The notes beneath the pieces were generated by a model. The model did not search any database. It was not told where the DNA came from and saw only the letters and a program-made list of their open reading frames with translations. Of a stretch of DNA of 64,000 nt, positions 25,746 to 38,621 are shown piece by piece; within the stretch, counting starts at the first letter, position 1; each line of letters begins with the position of its first letter. The stretch is from assembly GCA_964036295.1 (NCBI GenBank), contig OZ038462.1, forward strand, positions 3,231,501-3,295,500, written 5' to 3'. The position numbers were made by a program, and so were the translations under genes. This DNA is from Plumapathes pennacea. Taxonomy: Eukaryota > Cnidaria > Anthozoa > Antipatharia > Myriopathidae.

Positions 25746-26235
25746 GTTTAAGAATGAAATGGGATCAGTTTAAGAGCTAAAAAGGATGGGAGACTATACA
25801 TTAAATATTGCTTTTACTCCAAACAACTTTTCCTATTTCCTGAGCTCTTACACTTCACTGCCTTCATCTTTGTTTTCTGCAGCTGCTTTTTATCGTAAAT
25901 ATCCCGCACAAATAATTAATAGCCTAAAGAACGAACGCATTGAGAATAATAAGTCCTTCAATTTGAAAGAGATAACCAAAGAGACATGGTAATTTCTTTC
26001 TCGTTTAGTTTATTAGCCGAACTGTTCAAACAAATGCATTACGCCTGGTTTCCATAGTCAAGCAAATGGCGTGGTGCATGCTAGTAAGTATAATTATGCA
26101 TAATGCAACTTTAAGAAGTAGAGCATTTTCTTATTCACTTCTGTTCACCTCACTTCAATTCAATAAATATACACACATTAGATTTTACGCAGTCGAATAG
26201 AAAAAAGTAGCGAGATCGTAACTTTCACGCGACTT

Positions 26236-26350
26236 AGGCCTGTTTCGAAAGTCGAACTTCACATGCGTCGAATGCAATGCGAATGAGCAAAACCTAATGC
26301 TAATTACATCCTATTCGACGCATATGAAGTTCGACTTTTAAAAACAGGCT
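26236..26350. repeat. Palindromic hairpin element, TTTTGCTCA-core family, copy 2
   Basis: The left arm GGCCTGTTTCGAAAGTCGAA pairs with TTCGACTTTTAAAAACAGGC. The core AATGAGCAAAACCTAATGC is the reverse complement of the family core. It lies between genes A and B. Confidence 0.8.
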
Positions 26351-26770
26351 TTATCTGTCCAGTTTACCCTAAACAACTCACTTCTAATTAGATTATAACA
26401 AACACCTAAATTTAAAGTTGCCGTTTCATTTCTATTCCATTTTAATGTTTCTTTGCAAAATAGTCTAAAAGCTCAGAAAGTCAAAGGAACGTGTTAAAGT
26501 AAAGTTATTTTTTATTTATACGTCCTCGGTTTACAAGGAGTTATTATCTGCGGGTTTTATGCACTTATAAATTATTACTCTATACTTGCGTTATATATGT
26601 CATGAAAGGACCCTTGTTATTTTAAATTAGTCAAAAAGCTTAGTGGGCCGTCTTGTATCACATTTGAGCTTATAGGCTCTCAGTAAGATACTTTAAATAT
26701 TCCATGCCATCCAATCTCCGTGGTTTAGCTCTGAATTAATTTTCATAAATACCACCTGTCACATCATCAT

Positions 26771-26930
26771 TACCCTTTCACTCCCAAGAGTGATCAACTT
26801 CCAATTTCTCTTTTCAAAATCTCACCGGAACAGCATGTTTAAACGAAAGTTGATTACTCATACTACATCACTCATACGTTATTGGGAGGTTGGGAGAATC
26901 TGTATTATGATCTTGGGGGTGAAAGGGTTA
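26771..26930. repeat. AACCCTTTCACTCC-ended MITE, copy 6, upstream of gene B
   Basis: It has clean ends: TACCCTTTCACTCCCAAGAG and CTTGGGGGTGAAAGGGTTA. The interior has TCACTCATACGTTATTGGGA. Its right end overlaps the putative TATA box of gene B. Confidence 0.8.
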
Positions 26931-27000
26931 TAAAACCGAGTGTGGCGCTTCATACAGTGGGCATAACTCCTGCTTAGGTTCGCACATCGCATATCGAGCG
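26929..27000 (+). promoter_or_regulatory. Putative TATA box and 5' untranslated exon of gene B at a MITE boundary
   Basis: TATAAAA at 26929-26935 is followed about 65 bp later by a strong donor (gtaagt, GT at 27001). The matching acceptor is AG at 27122-27123, 22 nt before the ATG. The TATA box spans the right end of a dispersed MITE copy, whose terminal repeat (gtgaaagggtta) ends at 26930. Leader exon layout matches genes A and D. The start site is inferred. Confidence 0.5.
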
Positions 27001-27123
27001 GTAAGTAATTATCAGACTTATATACTCATCAATTTTGGCATTGTCCTTATCTTTCATTACGTATCAGTATTTCGTGCATTCATGCAGAGTTTTCTGTAAA
27101 CGAATCTCTCTTTTTCGTGGCAG

Positions 27124-30100
27124 ATAGCATAAAGGTCATTCCGTAATGAAGAGACCTCCATGGAAGTGTTGCTCCTTCCTCGTAGCTGTTTGTCTGGTAA
27201 TGACTGCGAAGGCAGTAAACGAGTAAGTTTATTTTTGTTTTTTGTTTTGAAGGAGCGACTTTTAGAAAATTGAAATTTTAGAATAACCACAGCCGGTTAA
27301 ATGCAGAAAGGAAATTAAGAGCAGATTTTACAACAATCAATCAAGGGCGTTGTGTCAACGAGCGGACTTCTTTTCGGGTTTTGGACAAGATTTATAGATT
27401 ACCATCTTTCGTCTTTATATCAGTTATGAAACGGGGAAACACGAGAAAAAAGTCGCCATCTGAGGTAGCATGAAGCTGAGTTATACAAAAGTAAATTATC
27501 AACAAGTCACCATATGATGAGCTTGTTATGGTTTAATTTTTTAGAGTGAATATCGAGGCTTCTTTATCGATCAGGTACAACATAGCAATCTTCGAAAACA
27601 TCAAAAACAAGGCAGCAGATACAAGGCAGGTCGCAGTTCTTGTTGTACGACTAAAGGATTGATCTAAATTTGGCGTTGCATGTGTATAAGGAAGAGTTAA
27701 AAGAAAGGTGACTTTGCAAATGTTACATTGACAGAACCAAACTTAATTTAATTTCGATATTTACGGCTTATCCCTGAAAAGGTTTGAGAAAATATTCAAC
27801 CTTTGCACACCTTTTTTTTAAATGAATGATATTATCTGAATGAGTAAACTCTCCCGCTGGCTGAGGAACTCTTCATTTGACACTGTCGGTCTGCCTCGCG
27901 GTTTTTCTCCCAGGGATTACTTTAATCGCTTTGAATTAGTTTTAATGTGCGGTAGAAGAGAACTATATGCAACCAAAAGCATAAACAGCACCACTTGCTT
28001 GTTATAAGTTTTAATTTTGGGAGTGACAAAATTTACTAGGAAGCTACATTTTTCTCGAGTAAAGGCTAATTCACACTGGACGAGTCGCGACACGCCGTAG
28101 CTGCACGTGACAACGCGACAAAATTAGATCCCGGTCATTCCTTCAATCCGATTCACACCGGACACGGCGCGACATAGCGACAACGCGTCAACTCAGAGCG
28201 ACGCCGTAAAAATAGAACAAGGGCTAATTTCAACGCGACAACGCGTGCAGTTACGGCGTGTCGCGACGCGTCCAGTGTGAACTGGTCTTAACTGCAATCC
28301 GCCATCTATTTTTTCCACTATACCTTCAATGTAGTGTGACTTCGAGAAAAACGAGCTCGCCAGATGCCGCCCCAATCTTCCTACATTGTCAAATTATAAC
28401 TAAAACGAATCAAATATGAACTTAACATTATACATCTAGATGGCAGAATCCTTTTACGCTAAGATAAAAGCATTCTATAAATTATCTATTGCCAACACAT
28501 ATTAGGCACAACAATAGTTTGGGCGTGGTTCAATTTACTTTTGATCCATTTGAGTGTGGACGGCGCTTCTTCGATAAACCCACGAAAATATTTTATTTCA
28601 GTATGAAATATAGTCTTATCAATTTTAACACGAGAACGTTCGTTTCGTCAATATAATTTCCGCTTATTATGCCTTTAGTAGTAATAGAAAGAGAAAAGAT
28701 TCCTCTACTTGTTCACGCTGTTACTTTCTGACAAAATTTTGAGCCTTACACGAAAAATCATCAAAGCCTAATGTGAAAAGAAAAAGAAAAAAAGACAAAG
28801 ACAACACGCGCGCTACCAGGTAGTCAATTCTTTTCTCGTTAAACTCAAAGTTGGGTTACTGTAAAACTATAACGCTACAACCACCAAATAATAAAAGAGT
28901 AATAATTTCTAGATACTCTTTCGCGTTCCTTTCTTTGACGATAAAAGAAGGACATGATCGCAGCGGCCATATTTGCACGCAGCGGTCACTTTGTTTTTTA
29001 CCTCGTTTATAAAGCCATGTTCCACAACTGAAGATATCAGAGCGGCTTTCGGAGGACTGTCGAAAGTAATCGACGAGTGACTTGCTTGTGGTTTTGGCTT
29101 CGAGTTTGCTACGCTTTTGGATTGGACCAAACAATAACAACAGCAAAACTCAATTAGGAACTTATCACGCAAGCAAGCAAGTGGCGATAGCGTTTCCTCG
29201 CACTGCTGAGTGGTTTCTAAGTAAAACCAAACGCTAATAACTTTGGTTTCTAGTGGCTGGTTGAAACTGTTTCAAACAGCCTCTGTGATTGGCGGTGTAT
29301 AAATTACTTTGGTTTTGATTTTGAACAGTCATCCAAAATAACCGCTTAATAACCGCTCGACAGATTCAAACATATTCCACTATTCGCAATTCTTGAGCCT
29401 CATGTACACGAGAAAATTTTCTATGACAAGTTTTCTGTGGCAAGTTTTTTAGCTCGTATACATGAGAAGATTTAGCCAAATTTTCTATGACAAATGCATT
29501 TGCTGAAAAGCTGGCGCTTTCACAAAATTAATTGCTTATCATACTGAGATTGTATCGCTAGTGGCGCTGGGCATGGCCATGATGCCTTCCTAATATTCTA
29601 AATCTCCGAGAATTGGGTGAATAACTGAAATAAAGTTATCTTTCTCCAATGACAGATCGCATATTTCTCGTACGATGAAGGAGCTGTTCCATGAAGACAA
29701 ATACGACAAACGGATAAGGCCGCATAAACACGGTGAGAAACACAATGAATAACTTACACATTAACAAACGAAAAGAGAATTCAGAAACATCCTGATGCCT
29801 TAAATAAGCAACTATTTTGTTTGTTCGATTCTTAGGTTTGTTTATTTGTTTGCCTGTATGTTCCTTTATTTCATAAGTGTTGGTTGGTTTCCAGAAATTA
29901 ACCACATTGTACATGAATGTAAGCGTGTTTTCCCTGTAGATTCGCCACTACAACTAAAGGTTGATATGTCCGTTGCACGTTTTGGAGTGATACGAGAAGT
30001 GGAAATGGTACGTGTATCGAACGGCTGTTTCAGTTACTTATCTTTGCCTTAGTTACATTATTTTTTACCACAACACACTAGTTTCTCGCTCTCTGATTGG

Positions 30101-33100
30101 TCGATTTACAAGAGTCCTGACAACGATGCTGACGCCAGCATGTCAGGTTTTGCAGCGAAATACAACGAAAGTTTCCTGTATATTTCTAAATGTTGTGGTA
30201 AAAAACAAATTTCCACTGGTTTGCCGTGGTGTGGACTCTTATTTACCACGATTTACGTCATACATGGTCAAAATTAGTTGCGTCCACAACATTTAGTTGA
30301 GTCCACACCACGGCAAACCAGTGGAAATTTATTAATTCTCCTCTCGCAATTCAGTTGGTTATCTGTTATATTTCAATTCGACAGGTTTATGCAGTTATAT
30401 AGTTCCTCACAAGAAGGCCCCATTATTATAAGCCTAAACTACAAATACTAAAAAGTAAAACTATATTCTTAGTGCTAATTAAGGTTAAATTACAAATCGA
30501 AAAATATGACTATCAAATTTCACACTGGACTTATTAAGATAAAATAAATATACATAAGTATTAATTTTTCCGCGAATCTAATAATCGTTGGGAGAAATAG
30601 TTCTCTCCTTCAGTATATGAAACAGTATAGAGAATGTGCCACCACATAATTTGCGCAAATAAAAGCAAGTTTTAATTCTCACTACAACATTCAGAGTTTC
30701 TATTAATAAATGGTTGAGAGAATTTAGATTGTGAGCTCAAGAGAAGAAAAATAACAAAAATTAATAATGGTAATAGGACTGAGTGGAGTCCGATTCGGGC
30801 TGTAATCGAAAATTTCCTGTCTTCTTTCGTTCCATAGTGACTGTTCACGTTCTTCGCCTGACCACAAACTGTTCCTTACATTTTAAGTTGTCCAACAATT
30901 AACAAAATTCGCCTTTCGAGATGCCACAAACTCACACCGGCAATCGCTTTTTCCACTGAAAAGCAGTGTAATGCTGATTGGTGCATTTAAATTTCGCTCT
31001 TGCTTATGATTGGTTAAGCCAACTGTCCGATTACAGAACAAAGAAGTATCCGATTACAGAACAATAGGTGTCCAATTAATGATTAATCGGTGGTGTTATG
31101 AGCCAATCACATTCGAGGAAATTGTAATGTTTATGATTAACCGCGAAAAAAAAGTTAATGAAACACCGAGCTGTTCGCGCCTCAAAAAATCTAATCAATG
31201 TTTACTCCACGTTCTCTTAGGATTTTACGGTCGACTTATATTTCCGTCAAGACTGGAATGACCAGAGACTAAAGCACTCACTTGGCGAGCCAATAGTGTT
31301 GATGGGAGCAGATAAAAAGCACTTGTGGTTACCAGACACGTTTATTAAGAACCTAAAGGTGGCCATTTCCCACAACATCCCCTCTTACAGCAGTCGAGTC
31401 ACGATAAGCCCAAATGGAGACGTCTCATGGAGCACACGGTTAGCACCAATTACCAATTAGATAATTTAGACTATGTTTCTAGCATTTTCTCAAAAGCTCA
31501 GGAAAAAAACTGTTAGCAGTTCATCCAGTGACGAATTAGCAGTTTGTATGAGGAATTAGCCATGTGAGTTGCCGTGACTCGAGAAAATGACGTCACAACT
31601 GAAATTAGTAAGCAAGTCATAGGAACGTGGTGGCGGGAAAATACAGGGATTTCGAACGCAGAAAAAAACTCATTTTCTTTTATAGTATGACAATGCACTT
31701 TGTGTTAATTTAGGGTTTTAAATACCGATTTGGAAGAAACAATAAAATACTGCCAATTTAATTGTAGTACCACTTTAAATTTTATTTATTTACAGCATGA
31801 CGGTGACAACTGGGTGCCACATGGATCTACGCGATTACCCGATGGACCAACAGAAGTGTAATATTACTCTGCTGAGCTGTGAGTCAAGATCTTTAAAAAT
31901 ATATAGAGGATATTACACGGCGGCGCGAAGATATGAATTTTATTTTCGAGTTGTAAAATATTGTTTTTACCACGAGAAAATAAAATCCATATCTTCAAGC
32001 CGCCGTGTAATTTTCTTTTTATTATATTAGACACGAGTGTTTTACGAGAAATTGCACAAACAACCGTGCAAAAGCGGGAAATGATTCCAACGATATCCTC
32101 ACTAGTGAGAATATGGAAAATACGCCACTCGGGTCCCGGATGTAGTTTCGTATGGATTTTACGCACGGTATATTTTCCAGTAAAACACTCGTGTCTATAT
32201 AATAAATATGCAAATCAATTACGTACAGCAATAACACAAAAACCACTCAAGGTTCGCCAAATAATACTTTAGAACAATCATGTTAGATCCACTAAACAAA
32301 CTCACCCAAAAATTTATCTTTACAAAGACGCCTATACAAGGAGTGAAGTGAACTACAAATGGAACAGCAAGACCATTGCCGTTTTTGACGGCCTTATGAA
32401 CGAATTCGAACAAGAAGGTATAACAACTGCCTCTGAAGAGTACACATATCCATCAGGTACGCAGAGCTTTTCTATATTTCTAGAGATAAAGCTGATAATG
32501 AAGACTATTTCAATCTCCATTCCTCCAACCTCTTCCTAAATGTTATACGAAAATCACTTTTAAGAGGGCAAATAAGATACGTTTCAGGAGCCCGAGAAGC
32601 CCAAGGATTATGCTTTCCAATATCGAGAGAACTACACAACTTTAAATCTAGTATATTTAGTAGTTCTTTTTTTTTTTTTTTTTTACTCATTTTCTTGTTC
32701 CGATTGGAGGTCCTTTTAAATTAAATTAGTTAGATACACCCTATATTTGAAATTATATGCAAAAAAGGGAGGGGGTTCCTAATTATCTCGTTGACTCTAT
32801 CCAAGTTCATTATGCCAAAATTACACATACATATATCATATAGTAAAATAGACAAATAAATAATACACCAAAAAGATAACATAACGTAAAGTAACATAAA
32901 GTAACATATAACATAATCAACTCAATGAGAACTTTAACTAAAATGGTCAAATTTAGAGTTAATTTTAACAGGTGGTGAGTTCATGAAGTTTTCAAGGTTA
33001 GTCAAATTCTGATATAGCTAGAGACCACGATCATACTAAATATCTATTATAATAGCTACATATACAATAATAGTCACATATAGATTAGGTAATACGCATC

Positions 33101-36100
33101 TTTAGGTATCTACTTATACAAAAGTGGTATACTTACATGTATCTACATAACACAACAACAACAACAACAAAATTTCACTGGCGACTACAGATGGCATATA
33201 AGGTGTTGTAGGTATGACTTTAAAAACCCACCAAGATAATGGCGGTATTCTTGAAGGGACTGTCAACGAGTACGCATGTGGTTGGCCTGCGATAACAGAC
33301 GGACTTTCCGCCTGTTGCTTTGCGAGGCCGAAAAATATCATCTGCGAAACCCAGCCGACAAACGATGTCTGTGACGTCACAGAATTTGTCCAATCGGAAT
33401 TTAGCTTTCAAAAACCAAGAAGTAAGAGAAAGGTAAAGCCATTCTTTTCGTGATTCCTGATTGGTCGCTGTTGAGATCCTGTGACATCACGGAAGTCGTT
33501 TATCGGCTCGGTTTCGCAGACGGTATTATTCGGCGTCGCATAAAGCAACGGAAAATCCGTCTGTTTTCGCAGGCTAGTACGCAGTGAATGTATAGAGACT
33601 GGTGCCGTAATGCCAGTAGATCAGTTACTCACTCCGCCATTTTAATCTCCAGGCAGTTGGACCCAGCTTACTGCCTCGTTTGGTTTCAAGCGTCGCCTTG
33701 GTTACGCATTCGGACAGATCTATGTGCCCACGGTGATGATCGTCATGTTGTCGTGGCTGTCATTTTGGATCAACGAGAATTCTGTTCCTGCCCGTGTTGC
33801 CTTGGGAGCCACCACCGTCTTGACCATTGTTACCCTGATGGGGTCTTTTCGAAACGCTGTTCCAAAGGTGAGATCTACAAGAAATTGATATATTTATTGA
33901 GACAGAGACAGAGTTGGAGAGAAACCAATACTGTGTTCGGTTTACAAGGTCAGTACAGCCTTTTAGTCATATAGAAACTCGAGAACTTTTAAGGACTTCT
34001 AAAGGCCTTACTTTTTTGTTGTTGTTGGTGGTGGTGGTGCTTTTTTTTTAAAGGCTTGGAAATTAAAATTTTTCGGTTTTTCTTCGCTTCCCCTCGACTG
34101 AATGGGGACTAAAAGAACTAAAAGAAAAAAAAAAGAAAAACTAAAAGAAAACCCCAAAAGTAAAGTGGGTACATGACACTTTTTGGTCAAACATTTTAAG
34201 AGAATGTTGTAAAAAGGCACTGTTTTCAATTTTCGATTTCCCAAATAAATGGACTATTATAAAGCCACTATTGCGTAGCTGAAATATGTTCGAACAACTT
34301 CAAAATGTGTACATATTGGTTTCGTTGTAGGTCTCTTATGTAAAAGCTCTTGATGTCTTCTTTGTGGTATCGTTTTTGTTTGTCTTTGGAGTTGTTCTCG
34401 AGTACATCACAGTGCTTTTCTGTCAAAGACGAAAACAAGCAGCTTCGGAAGAACGCCAGGAGAAGAAGCAGGTAACAACAAGAATAATATGGACCGCGGT
34501 GGCTAGATTCTGTGTAAAAGAATGCATACTTTCATGTTTTTCATGTGTTCATTTGACAAGTTAAACAATGCTTGTGAGGTTTCAGTTTAAGAAACTGCAT
34601 GAATACACTGAACATATAAACGGCAAACGGCAAGTAAAGATTGCACGCACAAACCTTAAGGGCCGATTTTTTAAACAAAGCCTAACTTAGACCTGGTTTA
34701 TCGCTAAATTGAAATTTAGACGGACACTGTAAAACAGGCTTAGCCAAACGTTAAATTGCATTTTCAGAACATTGATCGGAGTCGGTTTGAAAGGACGACG
34801 TTTAGCCGTTGTCCGCTAAGCATGGCTATTGTCCCCGAACGAAGTGAGGGAAATACTCACGACGCTAATGCAGTAGTATTATCGCCTTATCGGAGACTCC
34901 AAGCGTGTCGCCATCTCGAAATCTAATGTTCGTGTGTTTGTTTGATACGACCTCGTCCCAAGGCCCTCCGCGTCGAGCGACCACAGCAGGCGAGGTTACA
35001 TCGGCAGCTTGACTGTAAACCGCCATTTTCTTGGTGACATGCGGTAGAGTACGAACTGAAGTGATTTTGTACAAGAAGATGCAGATACAAGGCCAAGCAG
35101 TTCGACGGACGGCTGTAAATTGCCCGGATATTTTGCCAGTGCATGGGAGGCAAGCTTTACTAGACGTAAAACGGATTCTTTAAGGCCCAACTGGTCGACC
35201 TGAATACAATCCAGACGCCAGTATTGTGTTAAAACGCAGACACTTCTTCAGAAAGGAATAGCAAAATACAGTCGGTGGAAATCGAACAATCACCGTGGCA
35301 AATTTCACCTTTCGCAATAACAGGAATGCAGTTTTCAAAATCCAAGTTTGACAAGATGACAACACAATACAATGGAAAGTGGAATTTTCGTACTGTATGA
35401 GGACTGCTGTATACAGTGTATTTTGAAATGATTGAAGACGTAAACAATAGTGTTTTGGGTTTTGTTTCCTTTGCTGGAAAAGAGCTAAAGCTATGGCTTT
35501 CAGGAACCGGTGAGTTTTGAAAATTTACATCAATTAACGTACAATACACGTTTGTTAAACGACGGTCGTGTTATCATTATGGTATTTCAACAATTGCCGT
35601 ATATTTTGTCGTTTGATGCCCCGGGAACTGTGATGAAGGCCAAGTAGGATTATACTGTGATCTTTTCGCTGGTTTTCAAAGCTATTTCAGAGTGCCTTCG
35701 TGCAAGATTGTGTCATCCGATTCCTGACATGTTTGCATAATTTCATTGACAGTCTGACACATGCTGTGAAGTTTTGTCCCCGCGTTTGTTGGCACACTGT
35801 ATTCAAGGATAAAATGTAACCGGGCTAAAATGCTTTTGCTTTTTGAAGGCTATTAAAGTAGAAAATATCCGGCCACTGCTTTCCAAATTAAACGATGTGT
35901 CTACTAATCGGACTTTGTATTATTTAGTGACCGGGTTTGCTCGCTCAATAAAATCGGACCTTGTATTATTTAGTGACTTGATTTCTTTTTTCTGTCAAAG
36001 ATTTTAAAATCGTCAAACGCAGTTTGAAAAGTTGTTGTGTTCAAAATTGAATCCCTGCCAAAATTCACACGATTCCGAGACTTCGAAAGCGTGTAAACAA

Positions 36101-37226
36101 GCGACTCGCTTTGACGGTTCTAAATTTGGCACACACACAAAAAAACAAACATACACGTATGTGGTTGGGATAAAGCATTGGCTGGAGAAATCGCGGCTTT
36201 TCTTGAAATTCATAAAAATTTCGGTGTCCAAGATCGACTTTGCTTGGCTTTCAAGCCTCGGGAGTATTTTGTAGTTGCGTGTAAATGTTTTCTCAGCGAA
36301 TTTTGAAGTTCAGCTAGTGTCTACGAAAATTGCAGACTGTGCACGTTGTCTGAACTAAACCAGACTGCCGTGTGACAAAGATTTTTTTTAGCGGCCGACT
36401 GGTGACGTCGCTACACAGCCGTGGTTTGCAAAAATATTTTTAAATAATCTCCGAACGGAAAATAAACAAGAATCCCGCTTTCCGAAAACCCACTACTGAG
36501 CGAGGGGATATCTGCGATTATCGTATTTCTAGTTTAAATCTTGTTCAGACCAGGACTTTCTTAACCGCGGTCTAAACTTTGCTTAAAAAATCGACACTAA
36601 CCCTTTCACTCTCGGTGATGAACTTTAATTTCCTTGTTGTGTCTCACCAAAGACATATCACACAGTATGGAGAAATCTGCCACCGATAGTTTGCTCAGAT
36701 AAAAACTGATTGGATTATCACTTCTCACTATATCGATCATACCATTTTCTTTTTGAACGGTTAATTAAAGTTGATCACTCTTGGGAGTGAATGAGTTAAG
36801 CGAGACTGTAATTAGCTACAATAACTGCATTTGTGCATTATACAGAGCTGTATTTCTTATTAATCTTTTCTGATTCTTAGACTTTGCGCTCATCTGGCGA
36901 TAATGATCCTAAATGTCAGACCTTCTGTTTTGTTTTGTTTTTTTCATTTCGATACACAGCACGGCGTAAAATCCGGCGCGGGAAGTGAAGATGAGGAAAC
37001 CGAACAGACTGCCAAAGAAAACAGCGCAAACATAAAGAGCCCGGCTGCTAAGTCCACAGGATGTTTCACATTCCTAGATTTTAAGAAAAAAACTAACATA
37101 ATTGATCGTTTTTCTCGTATTTTGTTTCCCTGTGCGTTTCTTGCGTTCAATGTCATCTACTGGTTTTATTATTCCTTTGCGAATTTTTACGGAAAAGAGA
37201 AAAAGGATAGCGTCAGTCACAGCTGA
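27124..37226 (+). CDS. Gene B: Cys-loop ligand-gated anion channel subunit, alpha-like
   Basis: Paralogue of gene A, GABA-A/glycine receptor family. Coding exons: 27146-27222, 29656-29732, 29940-30007, 31221-31438, 31796-31878, 32328-32456, 33653-33867, 34331-34471, 36960-37226. All are in phase, giving 424 aa. The signal peptide begins MKRPPWKCCSFLVAVC. Loop D is VDLYFRQDW (Arg kept) and loop A is WLPDTFI. The Cys-loop is C-HMDLRDYPMDQQK-C. Loop B is LLSYAYTRSEV, closely resembling vertebrate alpha subunits (SYAYTRAEV), with Leu where beta subunits have Glu. Loop C has Trp (SGSWTQL) at the usual Tyr position. M2 is VPARVALGATTVLTIVTLMG. The M3-M4 loop is short (about 65 aa) and M4 contains RFSRILFPCAFLAFNVIYW. 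Exon sizes match gene A except for the intracellular loop. The intron before the last exon (34472-36959) hosts a 1.9-kb repeat element and a MITE. Confidence 0.93.
28064..28290. repeat. GC-rich palindromic element in gene B intron 1
   Basis: GGCTAATTCACACTGGACG near the left end is mirrored by CGTCCAGTGTGAACTGGTC at the right, and GTCGCGACACGCCGTA by TACGGCGTGTCGCGAC. CGACAACGCG is repeated inside. It belongs to the TTCACAC-ended hairpin class and is much more GC-rich than its intron. Confidence 0.8.
30061..30330. repeat. Partial copy of the 510-bp palindrome family in gene B intron 3
   Basis: It shares TTTTTACCACAACACACTAG, CTCGCTCTCTGATTGGTCGA, GATGCTGACGCCAGCATGTC and CCACTGGTTTGCCGTGGTGT with the left arm of the element at 62069. 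Only a short part of the right arm (GTCCACACCACGGCAAACCA) remains. It begins about 50 bp after the exon 3 donor. Confidence 0.85.
31906..32015. repeat. Palindromic element 1 in gene B intron 5
   Basis: ATTACACGGCGGCGCGAAGA pairs with TCTTCAAGCCGCCGTGTAAT, and GAATTTTATTTTCGAG with ACGAGAAAATAAAATCC. Confidence 0.85.
32025..32206. repeat. Palindromic element 2 in gene B intron 5
   Basis: ATTAGACACGAGTGTTTTAC is mirrored by GTAAAACACTCGTGTCTATA about 160 bp later, and GAATATGGAAAATACG pairs loosely with GTATATTTTCC. It directly follows the previous palindrome. Confidence 0.75.
34661..36596. mobile_element. 1.9-kb element with imperfect terminal inverted repeats in gene B intron 8
   Basis: The left end GCCGATTTTTTAAACAAAGC with CCTAACTTAGACC corresponds, inverted, to the right end GGTCTAAACTTTGC with TTAAAAAATCGAC. 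No protein of any transposase family was recognised inside; reading frames are short. It accounts for most of the 2.5-kb intron. A MITE copy follows directly at 36598. Confidence 0.55.
36598..36799. repeat. AACCCTTTCACTCC-ended MITE, copy 7 (gene B intron 8)
   Basis: It begins TAACCCTTTCACTCTCGGTG and ends AAGTTGATCACTCTTGGGAG then TGAATGAGTTA. It carries CATATCACACAGTATGGAGA as in other copies. Confidence 0.75.
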
Positions 37227-37367
37227 AAAATGGCAGCTAACAAAGAGTCAGGAGTAAAATGAAACGGAAACTTCTCCCTAGTAAGTACCATAATCTCTGG
37301 CTAGAGACTGAAAGTGAAAGTAGAACTTGATCAAGCGCACATCAAGCTGAGAATCCAAGCCATTTTT

Positions 37368-37373
37368 AATAAA
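37368..37373 (+). terminator. Candidate polyadenylation signal of gene B
   Basis: AATAAA lies 142 bp after the gene B stop codon and is the first canonical hexamer downstream. No cleavage site can be confirmed from sequence. Confidence 0.45.
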
Positions 37374-37760
37374 TAATTTCCTACACCCGTAAATCGTTAT
37401 AGTTGTGAAATTTAGCAACACGGAAATATTGTTGTGAATCGCAAATAGATTGATAAGCAATGGTGCATAAAATTTATAATTTATAGACACACACCTCCGT
37501 TCATCTAATTTACACCCATTCTGCTAATCATTTACGCCCTTTAGCAAGCCTCTATTTCTTGTGCTACAAAATGTTACGTCGAGAAAAACAATTTAAAGCA
37601 AGGTTTTTGTATAAAGAGATGTCCTTCACTTACTAGAGGTAAGTGTACAAAGGGAAAACTGGCATGCAGAGGTTTTTAAACAACGAACCATTTTAAACAA
37701 CATTTTAATGCAATTTCAATTTCTGCAATATCAGTTGTTACAGAGGAATCACAGCATGAA

Positions 37761-38080
37761 CCCTGGAAATCCAGGGAAAGTAGTTTTGTCGGTTTATCAG
37801 TTTAATAGTGCGGACTAAGAGCACTCAGATGTTATAAAGTTTGTGTGATAAAAACACAGGAACAAGCCGGCCTTAAATTGTATAGATCTTGGACAGCCGA
37901 GAAAAGTCCAAATTCCTATGAGCCCTGGAAATCCAGGGAAAGTAGTTTTGTTGGTTTATCAGTTTAATAGTGCGGACTAAGAGCACTCAGATGTTATAAA
38001 GTTTGTGTGATAAAAACACAGGAACAAGCCGGCCTTAAATTGTATAGATCTTGGGCAGCGAGAAAAGTCCAAATTCCTAT
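37761..38080. repeat. Direct tandem duplication, 162-bp unit
   Basis: Two copies start CCCTGGAAATCCAGGGAAAG at 37761 and 37923 and both end AAGTCCAAATTCCTAT. They differ at only a few positions, such as GTCGG versus GTTGG. Each unit opens with its own small palindrome (CCTGGAAATCCAGG). It lies 0.5 kb past gene B. Confidence 0.93.
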
Positions 38081-38230
38081 TCGTTTACATTTTGAGGGTA
38101 TTTGAAATTAGAGATTTAGCCTGTAATAGAAAATATTATAAGGGTAACTATTGTTATAGATATGTCAGTGTATACTATGATGAATACTTCATAAACCGTT
38201 CTGTTTTACGGAGAGAACACACCCTCGAAC

Positions 38231-38621
38231 TAAGGCCCCGTCCACACTACGCCGGATAAATTTGAAAACGCAACTTTCACTCTGAAAACGCAAGAAATGT
38301 TTTCCGTCCACACTGGAAAACGGATAAAATGTTTCCGGGCCCAAATGTATCGTTATTGCTCTACAAACGTCCCTGACAATCTTTGAAACCACTTGACGTG
38401 ACCACGTGAGTCAGGGTTTTCGAAAAGTTCCGTTTTCAAAATGTTTTTCGTCCACACCAAAACGCAAAGCCGGCGTTTTCAAATTTATCCACTTTGAAGA
38501 GCGTTTTCGAAAAGTTCCGTTTTCGTGGACAATTTATCCGGATCAGTGTGGACGGTAGGCCTAACCGTAAAAATAAAGTTGCGTTTTCAAATTTATCCGG
38601 CGTAGTGTGGACGGGGCCTAA
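38231..38621. repeat. MITE-like palindrome with GGCCCCGTCCACACTACGCC ends
   Basis: The left end TAGGCCCCGTCCACACTACG appears here as TAAGGCCCCGTCCACACT and is mirrored by AGTGTGGACGGGGCCTA at 38604-38620. GCCGGATAAATTTGAAAACG and its complement form the inner arms. The interior is rich in repeats of CGTTTTC and GTCCACAC. Confidence 0.85.

Noticed and set aside
28856-29172. Two overlapping minus-strand frames of 87 and 96 codons in gene B intron 1
   Set aside because: No domain recognised, low complexity near the ends, and no splice or start context. Treated as chance or repeat-derived.
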